Assembly: GCF_001632365.1 (NCBI RefSeq)
Contig: NW_024468518.1
Location: forward strand, 456,345-520,344
From: Laetiporus sulphureus 93-53
Lineage: Eukaryota > Basidiomycota > Agaricomycetes > Polyporales > Laetiporaceae
Length of the DNA stretch: 64,000 nt
Direction: 5' to 3'
Shown: piece by piece, positions 44,463-57,474 of the stretch
Numbering within the stretch: the first letter of the stretch is position 1
How the letters are laid out: the number at the start of each line of letters is the position of its first letter
Position numbers and translations under genes: made by a program
Notes under the pieces: model-generated
Databases searched by the model: none
What the model was told of the DNA's origin: nothing
What the model saw: only the letters and a program-made list of their open reading frames with translations

Positions 44463-44777
44463 CGACAATGATTATGGGGCCTCATTAAATACCATGGGTG
44501 CGTGAGGACTGTTCAAGTTCTGGTCTCTGGTCTGTAACGCTTGTTTCATCTACCTCAGCAGCCACTCATACGGGTGTTTCTTTGATGAATGTTAGCTGCC
44601 TGCATTCGGATATACCTGCAACCCTTCACCTCTGGATTTGGCGATCATGGATCAGATTGAGCGATGCTGGGTGATGATTTGAGGAATAGCAAGAGGGCGA
44701 TGAAATGGCACTGCATAGAATGGGAATGATACATATGATCCGAGAGCTGTGGTAAGTTATGGGAGGGGTGGTATGGC
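44463..44777. other. Convergent intergenic region
   Basis: 3' flanks of NAA38 (plus) and the Yippee gene (minus). Nothing else noted. Confidence 0.5.
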
Positions 44778-45303
44778 TTAATCATCTAAAGTCCACTTGT
44801 TCTCTTTGATCAGCCTCTCTCGCTCAAGTAGGTATTTACCTGTCATTATGGTCTATGAGCTGTGCCCCGTAGGAAATGACCCTATCTGGATGTCTCACCT
44901 TCCTTATATTTCTGAGAATGGTCTGAGGCTTTGTAGTAGTACCAGCCAACACGGTCGTTACACCCCACGCAGAATAGATCCGCGACGGTATGCACACCAG
45001 TTCTGCGGTGATGCTTATGGACGATGATCAATGCCCAGCAAACGAAGGACTTACAGGAGCGATCGGTCCTCCTTCTTGCCCATCCTGACGTTCACCGCCG
45101 AATGCATGAGATAGCCTCGTCCGTCTCGGCCGGAGAAGGACTTGCTAATCAGTTCATCCTGCAATGCCTGAAAGCGAGCTAAGGCGTGCACAGACGGGTA
45201 TCTATCTTTTACTGACTATCACAGCGGAGCAATGTGCACAAGAGAATGTTGCGCGGTCCCTGAACATTTCAACAGGAACCTCTTTCGTCTCCGAAGTCGG
45301 CAT
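44778..45303 (-). CDS. Yippee-like zinc-binding protein
   Basis: Four exons (45303-45217, 45167-45055, 45002-44899, 44839-44778) give 121 residues, the usual family length. Two CxxC pairs form the zinc site: Cys22/Cys25 in FSCAHCSAVI and Cys78/Cys81 in LFCVGCNDRVGW. The conserved DELISKSFSGRDGRGYL and HSQKYKEGKYLLE segments are present. Yippee proteins are small zinc proteins; some act in CTLH/GID-type ubiquitin ligase complexes, others are uncharacterised. Exon 1 ends at a GTCAGT donor. It is divergent from the ABCF3 gene, about 290 bp away. Confidence 0.92.
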
Positions 45304-45594
45304 GACTGAGATCGACCAGAATCTGTCGAGCTCTACCAGTGTCCAGGAGGCCAAGTATGCGACACGCTACACACAATCGGACGCAGAATTGAAGGCAGCC
45401 TAGCTAGCTAGTCGACTGAGGCTTAGTGTGGCATGATATGGCAGAACGCCACCCCTCACTTATGGGCGCTCGTTTGACGCGAAAACATCGATCGTGTTGG
45501 CCTCACGGTCTCTTTTGACTTGCACTCGTTGATCCAAAGCTCTTTTCTTGCATTCTCTTGAGACGTGCAACGACTGTCTGGTTCTGTCATATCC

Positions 45595-48500
45595 ATGAGC
45601 GTGTCATCAGAAGACATTGCTGAAGAGATTCGTACCAGTCTCCCTGGCACCGAAGAGATTGTTGTCCAATACATCTCTGGCTACCTTCTCGATCTCGACG
45701 ATGCTGCTGAAGATGAAGACGTTTTACATGTAACCCAGAGTATTCTCGAGTCCGCAATTCCATTTTCCTCGCGAAAGAGCCAACATGGACAACTAGAAAA
45801 AGTCATGACCGTGCTTGGTCGGATGCTAGCTGAGCCATTGAGCAAGAGGGAAGAGAAGAACAGGGCGGGAAGGACAAATGGACTTGTGAGGCTGGATAAG
45901 GTCATGGACATGAGTAAGAATGGGGTCATGAGCAGCACTATTGCGTTCACGGAAGGAGTGGACTTGGAGAGCATCAACAAGGGCAAGTAAGTCGGCTATC
46001 TACGATTACGTTTGGTTTAGTGCATGACGATTTCCCGAAGAGCTTCGCGTGTGGATGTGAAGAAACTTGAGAAACAAGAAGCGAAACTGAAGGTATTATC
46101 TTTCAATTGTGAGGCTTTAATTCCTTGCTTAGATTGTTTTCAGGCCAAGATCGAGAAGCGCTCCAAGAGGACCTTATATGAGGGCTCCAAGTTACTGGAT
46201 CAGCACAGAAAACAGGTATCGCCTTCAAGCATTCCTCTTCAAAGTAAGTGCTGAAACGATGCATCCTTTCGAAGCAATCGTACGAGGAGATGTTCATGAA
46301 GATCAATCCCTTGGACGCGATTGCATCGAAGAACAAGTCGAAAGACATCCACCTCACCAATGTCGATGTCAACTTTGGTTCGAACCGCATCCTGTTCGTC
46401 ATATGCATGTATTGTTTGTCTGGCCTTCTGAGAATCCATCAGCTCAGGCGCCTCGCTTACACTTGCCTATGGCCGCCGATATGGTCTCATTGGCCGTAAC
46501 GGTGTTGGAAAGTCGACGTTGCTCCGTCACATCGCTATGCGTGAAGTGCCGGTCCCGCCGCATATCACCATCCTCTTCGTCGAGCAGGAGGTGCGTCCAG
46601 CATTACCGCTCCCTCAAACGTGGGTCTGACTCAGGTGGCTCGCAGATTGTCGGAGATGACACCACTGCCATTGACTCCGTGCTCAAGGCGGACGTCTGGC
46701 GAGACATCCTGATGCGCGAGGAGGCTGACTTGAATGCAAAGCTCGCCGCACTCGAGGCAGAGAGCGATGACAAACGGTTCGAAGACGCGCGCGAAGAGGC
46801 GCAGGCTCGTCTGGCTGAGGTTCATGCTCGACTGGCCGATATGGAGGCTGAGAGCGGGCCGGCGAGAGCTGCGGCTTTGCTTGCAGGCAAGCTCTTTTCG
46901 AAATGGTCGTGGCGTCTGAAAGCTCATCGATGTGTTGATGTGTAGGGTTGGGCTTCAGCGAGGCTGATCAGTCGCGGCCAACGAAGGCATTCAGTGGTGG
47001 TTGGAGGATGCGACTGGCGTTGGCAAGAGCGCTCTTCGTGAAAGTGAGTTTTCACGAGAGGTGTCATGACAATGTGTTGACCTTGCTGTGCTTTAGCCTG
47101 CATTGCTATTGCTGGACGAGCCCTCCAACCATAGTACGAACGCTAACTGACTCTGTGCGATCGTGCCTACTCATCGTGTTTCATATAGTCGATCTCAATG
47201 CGCTCGCGTGGCTGGAAGACTACCTTCAAACATGGCAAGGCACCTTGCTGGTCGTGTAAGTTTGAATCTGCCCATTGCGTTGTCCGACCCGACTCATGGT
47301 GACATCGACTCATCACAGATCACACGATCGTGCGTTCCTGTAAGCATAACATGCAATTTAATGAGTTCTCCGCTTACAACCTGCAGTGATGCTGTCGCGA
47401 CGGATATTGTTCACATGCATTCCGGACGTCTGGATTACTACAAGGGGTCAGTATATCCGACAGTTTCTACTGACGCCCTTTACTGAGAGCCGCTCCGCCT
47501 TAGGAACTTCACGCAGTTCTACTCTACAAAATCTGAACGCGATCGCAACCTCCGAAAGGAGTATGAGACACAGTTGGATTATCGAAAGCATCTGCAGGCC
47601 TTCATCGACCGGTGGCGGTACAACGCAAACCGGGCTGCACAAGCGCAGTCAAAGATCAAGATCCTTGAGAAGGTAACTACATGGCGCCTACCTCTGACTT
47701 CACATCGAGATCTCATGGCGTCCATCATAGCTGCCAGAACTGCACCCTCCAGAAACAGAGGAGACGGAGAGTTTTAAGTTCCCTGAGACGGAAAAGATCT
47801 CGCCGCCGGTGCTGCAGCTGAGCGAGGTATCATTCGGATACACGCCTGATCGTATCATTCTGCGGAATGTCAATATTGATGTGGGGCTCGACTCCCGGAT
47901 GGCGATCGTGGGCCCGAACGGCGCCGGAAAGTCAACATTGTGCGTTCAATAGAACTCTTGAAGTTGAACTAGTAGCTGACTGTGATATGCAGGATCAAGT
48001 TATTGACAGGCGAGCTAAAGCCGCTCTCGGGTCATGTCAATCAGAACGGCCGCTTGAGGATGTAAGAGGCCATTGATATGATTGGCTTTTGCGCTAAGTA
48101 TTGTATTGCAGAGGATACTTTGCCCAACATCATGTTGATACACTCGACCCGAGCTTGAATCCAGTACAGTTCCTTGCGTCAAGGTTCCCTGGAAAGACAG
48201 AGCAGGAATATCGGTCTCATTTGGGCAACTTCCAGATTAGCGGAATGACAGGGTGAATAGATAATTCGAGATTCTCGGGTGTTACGTTTGATATTGTTTG
48301 TTTGCTCAACCGTGGTGTCCAGGTTGCAGCTGATCGGCACGCTGAGTGGAGGTCAGAAATCTCGAGTGGCTTTCGCGTTGCTCTCGCTGCAGAGGCCGCA
48401 CGTCCTGCTCCTTGACGAGGCAAGTGGATCGGTTTCGGCTCATCATTCCGTGCTAACGCCAATGATGTTCGTAGCCTACTAACCACCTGGATATTGAGGT

Positions 48501-48854
48501 CAGTCTTGTTGCTCTCTGGAGCGATTCATCACGTCGATACAATCTTCATGACAGGGTTTGGACGCGCTCATGGCAGCACTCAGTGCGTGGAATGGCGGAG
48601 TCATTGTGATATCTCACGACGAGAGATTCATCACCACCGTGGCCAAGGAGGTAGGTCACGCAGATGTCATTTCTGTCGAATGTTGCACTCATGACGGATT
48701 GGTAGTTGTGGGTATGCGCGGATGGCTCCGTCACGAAGTTCAAGGGAGACGTGCAGGCGTACAAGGTATACGTCCTCTCATGAACGCGGAGGATGTCATG
48801 CTGATGAAATGTGCTCAGAGCCTCATTGTGAACAGCATCAAAGCAAAACCATAG
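45595..48854 (+). CDS. GCN20: ABCF3/Gcn20-type ABC ATPase
   Basis: A soluble twin-ATPase that works with Gcn1 on stalled ribosomes to activate Gcn2 (family knowledge). Twenty exons between 45595 and 48854 join to 735 residues. An N-terminal ABCF3-specific region ([20 protein letters not shown]) precedes two ABC domains. ABC1 has Walker [10 protein letters not shown], signature [15 protein letters not shown] and Walker [16 protein letters not shown]2 has [21 protein letters not shown] and LLLDEPTNHLD. The Arg-rich linker carries [17 protein letters not shown]. Two introns start GC: 46887-46945 (GCAAGC) and 48420-48474 (GCAAGT, splitting the second DE|PTNH). Exons of 21, 24 and 36 nt occur (47319-47339, 48475-48498, 48819-48854). 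No membrane segments, as expected. Confidence 0.95.
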
Positions 48855-49538
48855 AATACGACATTGACAAGTTCTGTACTATTGCGTTGTCTGTATGCTT
48901 ACATTGTCGCAATATGGAATTTGGTCGGCAAGCTCAATTGCCAGTGCTGGCACACATTCCCCAGAAGCGATCTATGTACCCTCCCGGCAAAGTTTATGGA
49001 GGTGGACCTTTTAAATTAGAGCCCGCGTCGAGTTGCCTTATCAGATTTTCTTTGGTCACTGTCCAGCAGTGAGAGTAAGCTGCAGCCTGCCGTGTTTCTC
49101 TCACGTACAGCAGTCACCTGTGGTGCATCACAGTCTGGCATATTTGTGATAGAGTGGGCAGAAATATGCGTAGATATCATATTGCGGTCGAAATGTCACT
49201 TAATCGAGTTCCTTTCTGATTGGCTGAGTTCCATGCGAAAATTTCATCGTGAATACATTTTAGGGTACCACTATTCGGATGCAAGTCCCTTAAACATGCT
49301 CGGGTACAAGTTTGTCCTATCTTTTCTCATTCTCGTGAGGATGAATGGACTCGGCAGCCCGCTGAGGCTTTCTTGGCTCACATCGCGTCGAGTCGCGTTC
49401 AATCATCGTCACGTGGTCGACGCGTTTCAGCTCACGCGTTGGCACGCGCGCCCGCGTCTGTTGAACACTCAACATACACGCTGCCTGCCTCCCTGCTACG
49501 GTATCCCCCCTCAGTTCTGCCGCCGCTTATCGACAACC
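48855..49538. other. Intergenic region upstream of TOP2
   Basis: The 3' flank of ABCF3 and promoter of TOP2. It contains two ACGCGT boxes close to the TOP2 start (listed separately). An open frame runs through much of it into TOP2 exon 1, but its N-terminal part does not look like protein. Confidence 0.5.
49420..49439. promoter_or_regulatory. Pair of MluI cell-cycle boxes upstream of TOP2
   Basis: ACGCGT occurs at 49420-49425 and again at 49434-49439, start to start 14 bp, 100-119 bp upstream of the TOP2 ATG. ACGCGT is the core site of the fungal MBF (Mbp1/Res) G1/S factor. Paired sites in a DNA-metabolism promoter fit S-phase control; direct evidence is absent. Confidence 0.55.
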
Positions 49539-52500
49539 ATGAGCTCCTCCGAGGAGAACTTCGACTTCGACGACATCTCGTCGGGCTCCGAGTCTGAGGA
49601 CTACGCGCCTGCAGCGAAGAAAGCCACGAAGGCGGCTCCTAAACGGACGGCCGCGCCAAAAGCTGCAAAAGCACCCGTGAAGGTCAAGGCTATCAAGAAG
49701 AAGGTTCTCGTTGACAAGGATGATAACGCCGACTCCGACGTGGATATGGATTCGGATTCGGGGGACGAAGCTGGGCACAGCGCGCCCGCCGCGGTCACGG
49801 CTGCGAAGAAGAAATCCGCATCAGAGACATATACCAAGGTTTCTCTTCTTGAAGCACACATTTTAAGGTGATACTGATACAGTGCCTTAGCTCTCCCAAC
49901 TCGAACATATCCTGAAACGGCCAGACTCCTACATCGGCAGCGTAGAGACAATCACACAGCCGATGTGGGTTTGGGACTCTGATAAGAAACTCATGGTGCA
50001 AAGGGAGATCAGATATGTACCTGGTTTCTTCAAGATTGTGGACGAGATTCTCGTGAATGCTGCTGACAATAAGGTGCTTTCTATCGGCTGGCCACTCATC
50101 GCAGACGTTGACAGCCATCTTAGATCAACGATCCGAGTATGGATACCATCAAGGTCAACATTGACGTGGAGAATAATATTATCTCCGTGCTCAACAGTGG
50201 ACGCGGTATCCCTATTGAGATACATTCCAAGGAGAAGATCTACATCCCAGAACTTATCTTCGGGCACTTATTGTCGTCCTCAAATTATGACGATGACGAG
50301 AAGAAGCTCACGGGAGGTCGCAACGGATATGGTGCCAAGCTGGCAAACATCTACTCGACCGAGTTCACCATCGACACTGCGGACAAGAACACGCACCAGA
50401 AGTATGTGCAGACATGGACGGACAATATGAGCAAGGTCGGCAAGGCGAAGATCACAAAAAACTCCCGCGGAGAGGAATACACCCGTGTGACGTTCAAGCC
50501 AGATCTTAAACGTTTTGGCATGGACTGCATCGACGACGATACCGTTGCCCTGCTCAAGAAGCGTGTGCATGACATTGCTGGGACCGTGAAGGACGTGAAG
50601 GTATACCTGAACGACAAGCTGCTCAAGATCAAGACCTTCAAGCAATACGTCGAGCTCTATGTCAATTCGGCTGCAGAGCAGGCCTCGGATGCATCTGGAG
50701 GCGCTGCACAGGCGAAGCCCACCATTATTTATGAGCAGGTCGGTCCGCGATGGGAGGTGGCCTTTACCGTCTCAGATGGCACGTTCCAGCAAGTCTCCTT
50801 TGCGAACTCGATCTCGACATCGAAAGGGGGCACGCATGTCACCCTCATCTCTGACCAGATTGCGAAGAATCTCATCGCTTCGATCGCCAAGAAGAACAAG
50901 GGTGCGGCGGTCAAGCCTGCTCAGATCAAGAACCACATGTGGATCTTTGTCAATGCTCTTATTGAAAATCCGACGTTCGATAGTCAGACGAAGGAAACGT
51001 TAACACTGCCATCGAGCAAGTTTGGCACGAAGCCTAAGTTGTCTGATGAGTTCATGAAGAAAGGTACGCGAGGCGACGAATGACACGACGAGTGTCGAAC
51101 TGACCAACTGTCGATCTGTAGTGCAAAAGTCTCCCATCGTTGACCACGTTTTAAACTGGGCGAAGTTCAAAGCCGATCAGCAGCTCAAGAAGACGGACGG
51201 TGCCCGGCGGACCAGGTGAGTGTTTGCTTCTAAAACATCCTAGATTTATGCCAATGACTGCTATTCTCTATAGGCTCACAGGACTGCCGAAGTTGTCAGA
51301 TGCTAATAACGCAGGAACGAAGAAGGCATCTGAGTGCACGCTCATTTTAACGGAAGGAGACTCCGCAAAGTCGTTGGCTGTCGCAGGTTTGAGCGTGGTC
51401 GGCCGTGATGACTACGGTGTCTTTCCACTGCGCGGAAAGGTACTCAACGTACGGGATGCCAAACACGACCAAATCATGAAGAACGAGGAGATTCAGAACA
51501 TCAAGAAAATCCTTGGTCTTCAGCACAGCAAAGACTACCGGGACCTCAGCGGCTTGCGTTACGGTCGACTGATGATCATGACGGATCAGGTTAGTGACAT
51601 CGCCCGATGATGTTTGCAATTATCGACTGGGCAGTGTAAATGTAGGATCATGATGGCTCGCACATCAAGGGTCTGCTCATCAACTACTTTGACTACTTCT
51701 ACCCATCACTGTTGAAGATCCCAAATTTCTTGGCTGAGTTCGTCACGCCGATTGTCAGAGTGAGGAATTGTTTGTTTTGTATTACGATTTCTTTCCACTG
51801 ACGGACGCAACAGGTCAGCAAAGGCAGTCAAAAGATTGATTTTTTCACGATGCCGGAGTATGAGCAGTGGCTCGAAGAGACTCCTGGCTCTGAGAAGTGG
51901 AAGGCGAAATACTTCAAGGTAGGCTACCACAGCGCAGTCATCCGACGAATCTCTGCTTAGCTGGTCGATAGGGTTTGGGTACGAGCACGGATGAGGACGG
52001 CCGCAATTACTTCAAAAGGATGGACAAGCACGTTATACCCTTCGACACGACCAAGGAAGGCGATCGAGACCTCATCGAGTTGGCGTTCAGCAAGAAAAAA
52101 GCGGACGATCGAAAGGAGTGGCTACGTCAGTTCAAGGTAAACACAACATATTCGCGATAACACCGTGCCATTCATACCGCCGTTGTACAGCCTGGAACCT
52201 ACCTGGATCATACACAAGAGAAGATCGGTTTCGCGGACTTTATCAATCGCGAGCTTATTCTGTTTTCCATGGCCGATAATATTCGATCTATTCCATCCAT
52301 TGCGGATGGATTGAAGCCGGGCCAAAGAAAAGTTATGTGGGCCTGCTTCAAGCGCAACTTGAAAGGTGAAATCAAAGTAAATAATGGTCTTTCGTGTTGC
52401 CGAGGATAGGCATTCACCCTTCAAACAGGTTGCGCAACTCGTTGGTTACGTCTCTGAACACGCGCAATACCATCACGGAGAGCAAAGTCTGATGATGACC

Positions 52501-54947
52501 ATTGTTAACCTTGCTCAGGACTACGTGGGAGGGAACAACATGAATCTCCTGATGCCGAATGGACAATTCGGTACTCGCGACCAGGGTGGTAAAGACCATG
52601 CAGCTGCGAGGTATATCTATACCGAATTGGCACCAATTACTCGGACGATATTCCACCCCGCCGATGACCCGCTGATGACATCGCAGATGGAGGACGGCAA
52701 GGTAATCGAGCCGGAGTACTATATGCCTGTGGTCCCCATGGTTCTGATTAATGGATCTGAGGGTATCGGTACTGGTAAGTTAGCTTGTATCTCTTCCTTT
52801 ATGGCAGAACTTCATAGCCGTCTTGCTACCTAGGATGGAGCACGTCTGTTCCTAGCTACAATCCTGAAGATGTTGTGGCAAACATCAGGCGCCTCATGGC
52901 TGGTGAAGAGCAGGTTCCCATGCTTCCTTGGTGGCGTGGATTCAAGGGCACTATCAAGAAGGTCGGCGATCACAAGTACGATGTCATGGGTACTGTGAAC
53001 AAGAAGGACGACACGACTGTCGAAATCACGGAACTTCCTATCCACAAGTGGACTCAGACCTACAAGGTCGAGCTTGAGGCGATGTGTGGTGAGAAAGGTG
53101 ATGGTGTGATCAAGGTGCGTGAAGCCGATGCGTATCTGTCGTCGTGCACTTGTGACGTCCTTTCAGGATTACAAGGAGTACCACAACAACATGAATGTCC
53201 ACTTCGTGATCACCATGGACGACAAAAACATGCAGAAAGCGGAGCAGCAGGGTCTTCTTGAGTTCTTCAAGCTCATCACCAAGATCAGCACTAGCAACAT
53301 GATTCTGTTCGACTACGAAGGCAAGATCAAAAAGTACGACTCGCCAGAAGAGATCATTGAAGACTTCTACCCCAAGCGTCTCGCGTACTACCAGATGCGA
53401 AAGGTCGTCGTATTTTTCATTGACTCGTCGTTCTTATGCTGACGCTGTTGTCGCGCCAGGATTACATGGCGAAGCAGCTGCAATCCGAACTGGACAGACT
53501 GAACAACCAAGCTCGCTTCGTGCAGATGATCGTGGAGAAGAGGCTGGTGGTGGCTAATCGCAAGAAAGCTGACATTGTGGCCGAGCTGCGCCAGAAAGAG
53601 TTCCTGCCCATTCCGAAGGTCTCAGATGCCAAGAAAGCAGGTGAAACCACCGAGGTTGTGGAACAAGAGGATGAGGATGAGGAGGGCGCTGCCTCCTCGT
53701 CAGCACCGACTGCAAACGACAAAGACTACGACTACCTGCTAGGCATGGCCATCTGGAGTCTCACCAGGGAAAAGGCAAGTACAATTATTACATAAAATGA
53801 CAGATTGTTGACGAGTTGGTTCATACAGATCGATAGGTTGCTTCAGGAGAGCAGGAGAAAGGAGACCGAGCTTCTAACGCTTCTCGCGCTCACTCCCATC
53901 CAAATCTGGCAGATGGACCTCGATAAGTTCCTCGAGGAATGGAGGGCAAGTCCTTTGGTCATGTTTCGTTGATCGTCATATAACGATGGTAGTCTATAGA
54001 TCACATGCGAACAGTGGGAGGACAAGATCATATCCGCTGGAAGCAATGGCAAGAAAGGCAAGCGCAAGCAGGCGACCTTGAAATCTTTCATGAAGAAAGG
54101 TAATGACGAAGACTCTGATGATGACTTCAAGCCCGCCAAAGCTGCCGCGAAACCGAAGGTTAAGACTGCCCCAGCAAAGAAGCCTCCGCAGGCCGCACCA
54201 TCCAACTCGAAAGTCGACATCGAAGACGATGTTGTTCGGGTCAAGCCAGCCAGGAGGCTCGCGAAGCTTCCGAAGTACGAGTCTGACTCGGACTTCGAAA
54301 CGATAGACTCCAAGGCTGCTCCCGCTCCCCAAAGAAAGGCTGTCGAGGAGAAGGAGTCAGATTCTGATATGGATATCCTCGTGCCGCCCTCAAGGAACAG
54401 TGACAAGGACAAAGCGAAGGCAGCTCCTTCCGTGAAGCGGAAGAGGCAAGCATCTCCTCACTGCAGCCCTCATCTGTATAACTCACGTGATGAGCGCAGC
54501 CCCGACGTTGAGTGGGACTCTGACTCTGGAGTGCCTACGAAGAAGAGGAAGCCCATCACAGACTTCTTCGACAAGGTACCCCCTGCGGCGCGAAAACCTT
54601 CTTCGAGTAGCCAGGCGGCAAAAAGCCGGGTTGCACCAGCCAAGAAAGTTGCGTCAAAGGTGATCAAGGACGAGGATGGCACGACGGACAATGACTTTGC
54701 CCCACTCAAGAAGGCGGCTGCGAGGAAACCATCCTCTAGTAAGCCTGCTGTTACGAAGAAGGCGGCGAGGAAGATCATCGACAGTGATGATGACGATGCT
54801 GACGACTTCGACGCGATCCCTGTGCCTGCGCGCAGCGAGGCGCCAAAACGCGCGGCAAGGGCCAAGACGAAGAAATACATTGAAATTCCTTCGTCGTCTG
54901 AGGATGAAAAGGCTGACGATAATGGCTCCGAGTTCGAGGACATTTGA
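49539..54947 (+). CDS. TOP2: DNA topoisomerase II
   Basis: ATP-dependent double-strand passage enzyme for untangling chromosomes in the nucleus. Fifteen exons give about 1,548 residues. After a ~100-residue charged head (SSGSESEDYAPAAKK) come the GHKL ATPase with GRNGYGAKLANI, the TOPRIM parts EGDSAKSLAVAG and DHDGSHIKGL, the winged-helix core with QFGTRDQGGKDHAAARYIYT (catalytic Tyr about 863 in RYIYT), the GSEGIGTGWS hinge, and a long acidic/basic C-terminal tail (NDEDSDDDFKPAKAA, then KKTKKYIEIPSS-like ends) typical of nuclear targeting and regulation. Two consecutive introns near the C-terminus, 53775-53828 and 53946-53999, both begin GCAAGT. Only these donors keep the frame. Confidence 0.97.
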
Positions 54948-55387
54948 TTTGCTACTTTCCGTGCTTCTTTCTCTGCATTATATCTCACAACGATGACACC
55001 GCTCGCGCACAACATCACATTGCTGTATTTTTACTTTGTTTTTCTGATAGATGTTGTTTTCGGTGGCATTCCTCAGTAACTTATGCGGTTTTCACTCGGT
55101 TCCCTCAATCCGACGTGCATCATCCGACTGTCGGCGTACCGTGCGCTCGGGTCGGCCGCTTGCAAAGAATTAAACATTGAACCCACGCAATTGTCGGTGA
55201 CTGACTTGAATGTACACAGTATACATGACACCTTCTTAAGCCACGCCGGTAACGACAACCACTTAGGAGTAGCGCTTCTCTTCCTTGAGATGAGCATACC
55301 GATCTGGCTTCGGGGGCTGCCCATATCTCGGCTCCTCCGTTTCTGTGCAGCAAACCGCCATCATCTTCAGCAACGGTGTATAGCAGA
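54948..55387. other. Convergent intergenic region
   Basis: The 3' ends of TOP2 (plus) and mL38 (minus) meet here. No gene seen; short frames are unsupported. Confidence 0.5.
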
Positions 55388-56887
55388 CTATGCCTTCGAC
55401 CACTCACTAAGAACATCCTGGTAGATCTTGGAGACAGTCTCGTCCCAGACCTCTCGCCACATGTGAGCACCGCCGCCCGTCGCGCCGTCGAGCTCGAATG
55501 TTTCCGCAAATGCGCGGAAGTCGAAGCCCATGCGCTCGGCGTCATTTGCAACGGGTACGTCGATGGGCGTCGTCGGGTCCGCCTGCGGCAGGATGAGGAT
55601 AACGTACCGGTGGTAGCGCGTCCCGCGCTGTGGGTGCGGTGGGATATACGGCGTGTGCGTACTCGAGAGCGGGATGGGCGAGGGGGAGGTCGCGGAGAGG
55701 GAGATATTAGGTCTGAGGGAATACTCAACATGTATGCATTGGGAAGAGCGGGGCAGGAACTTACTGCATCCAGTGAAGGAAGGTCGTAAAAGTCTGATTC
55801 TCCTCGTCCGGGATGTCTACAGAGACATTTAGCCACGCACATAGAACCTACAAACTTTATAGATACCCAGATCCACCATAAGCATGGTGTAGAGCCTCCG
55901 CTCGACGTGGAAAACGGACGTGTATAACATCGGCGGCTCTAACGTCTAACATTCATAGGTTGCATGAGGACGGTAAGCCGGACGAGTGAGATGAACAGTA
56001 TACCTGCTGAGGCAGAAGAAAAATACCAGGTTCGACCTTCTTGTATTTGTGCTTCACGCGACGGCGGAGGTCAACCCTCTTCGGTGGCGGCTCCGGGAAG
56101 TTCACACGGAGGTCGAGCGTTGGGTGCAGCGACGGCAGAAGGTCCGGAACGACGCTCATTTGATGAATGCGCTCCATCTACATGAAGGAAAGGTTGATGA
56201 TTGAGTTGATGCCCTAGAATATATCCGGTACATACTAGCAAATCGAGCGGACCATCTTCCCTCCACCTCTGTTCCAAGAGATGCCTATAAACGGCCTTCT
56301 TCATGTTACCTGCAAAAGGATTCATCAATAATCAAATATCCTATCCATTGTGGATGACACGCACCTAGCCCATTGAACGCCCTCCATCGCACTTCGGGTA
56401 GGTTCACTTCGCTTTGAATCTTCAAAATCTTCTCCTTCTCTTTGAGTGCCTCGATGACCTGCACATCCCTATCACTTTCGGGCAAACTCTCCGCGGCAGC
56501 TAAGTCCTTCCTGAGCTCGGCCAATTCCTTCTTCAACGCCTTCGAGTCCTCACGAATATACTCGGACGCGAAGTCATAAGCAGGGAGGACCCCCTTCGCG
56601 ATCGGCCTATTCCAGTCACGAGGATTTGCGAGCGAAATGCGCGGCCTACGCGTCGGCCATTGTCGTTGAGTCTGTTCTCCGTTTCCCTGGGATGTTTCTT
56701 GCTCTGCGGTCCGTGCGCCAGTTTCCGCTGCTTTCTGTGCCTGCGGCTCAGGTGCATCCGCCTGAGGAGGTGAGGGCGGAGGGAGATTCACCGAGTCAGA
56801 GGGGGTTGAGACAGCCTCGAGAGAAGCATAGCTGCGAATGCCAGAAAGCCTAGCGCGTATCCGCGGTAATCTACGGACAGCGAGCAT
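55388..56887 (-). CDS. Mitochondrial ribosomal large-subunit protein mL38 (PEBP fold)
   Basis: Six exons (56887-56365, 56309-56236, 56177-56004, 55936-55867, 55816-55765, 55712-55388) give 405 residues. The Arg-rich start (MLAVRRLPRIRARLSGIRSY) fits mitochondrial import. A Pro/Gln-rich linker leads to NRPIAKGVLPAYDFASEYI and the KKELAELRKDLAAAE helix. The C-terminal half is a phosphatidylethanolamine-binding-protein fold: LDLRVNFPEPPPKRV, HVERRLYTMLMVDLDIPDEE, TFTTFLHWMQPNI, PHPQRGTRYHRYVILILPQ, then DFRAFAETFEL. This matches fungal Mrpl35/mL38. The fourth exon uses an AGAG acceptor (the second AG keeps frame). All donors are GT. Confidence 0.9.
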
Positions 56888-57094
56888 GTTTGCGCCGTTG
56901 TGGCCAGCTCGAGGCAGAAATCTTGCTCGCGTGCTTACGTAAGCAGGCATGGAAGTCCTCTTTAATTAGCACCCATAAGAAGACGTGTAGCTCGCTTGTC
57001 GATAATGCCAATAAGTTTGGAAAAAAGAACACCATGGCAAAGTACACGTACATACAGACAATTGATCAACGACATAATCAAGTTGATTCGGCAT

Positions 57095-57107
57095 CAACAA
57101 AAAAGAC
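57095..57107 (-). terminator. Pol III oligo-T terminator
   Basis: An uninterrupted T6 on the minus strand (AAAAAA on plus near 57099-57104) directly downstream of the tRNA 3' end. This is the usual RNA polymerase III stop signal. Confidence 0.75.
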
Positions 57108-57181
57108 TGGCCAACGCCGGGGTCGAACCGACGACCTTGGCGTTATTAGCACCACGCTCTAACCAACTGAGCTAGCCGGCC
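57108..57181 (-). tRNA. tRNA-Ile (anticodon AAU)
   Basis: On the minus strand a complete 74-nt cloverleaf reads GGCCGGCTAGCTCAGTTGG... with a D-arm, an anticodon loop CTAATAA (anticodon AAT), and a T-arm with GGTTCGACCCC. The acceptor stem GGCCGGC pairs with GTTGGCC (two G-U pairs) and the discriminator base is A. There is no intron. A TTTTTT run follows within about 10 nt downstream, as expected of a Pol III terminator. Confidence 0.96.
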
Positions 57182-57474
57182 ATATATTTAATCGGCATTG
57201 AAATTATATATTATATCAAAACGGAACTGCCGGTAAATAAAAGCGATTTTCAGAGAGCAGCAAGAGTATTTATCCATCCTGAGCTTCAGTAAGGTTGTGA
57301 CGGTGCGTTCGTGGCAAATGACGCGTCGAAAGCGAAACGCGATCACGCGATGGGAGCAGAGACGTCACTTGACTGAGAGGCAAGGTCGAGTTGCGCTGAG
57401 ACGCTCAAGCCTCGGACCTCGTTCATAATATTCCATCTCCTCCTTGTTTCCCCGCTTTCCATCATACGCCCAAC
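57182..57474. other. Promoter region of CAND1 and tRNA 5' flank
   Basis: About 290 bp between the tRNA 5' end (minus) and the CAND1 start (plus), AT-rich on the tRNA side. It includes a pyrimidine-rich tract just before the ATG (57430-57465), common in fungal promoters. Confidence 0.4.
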
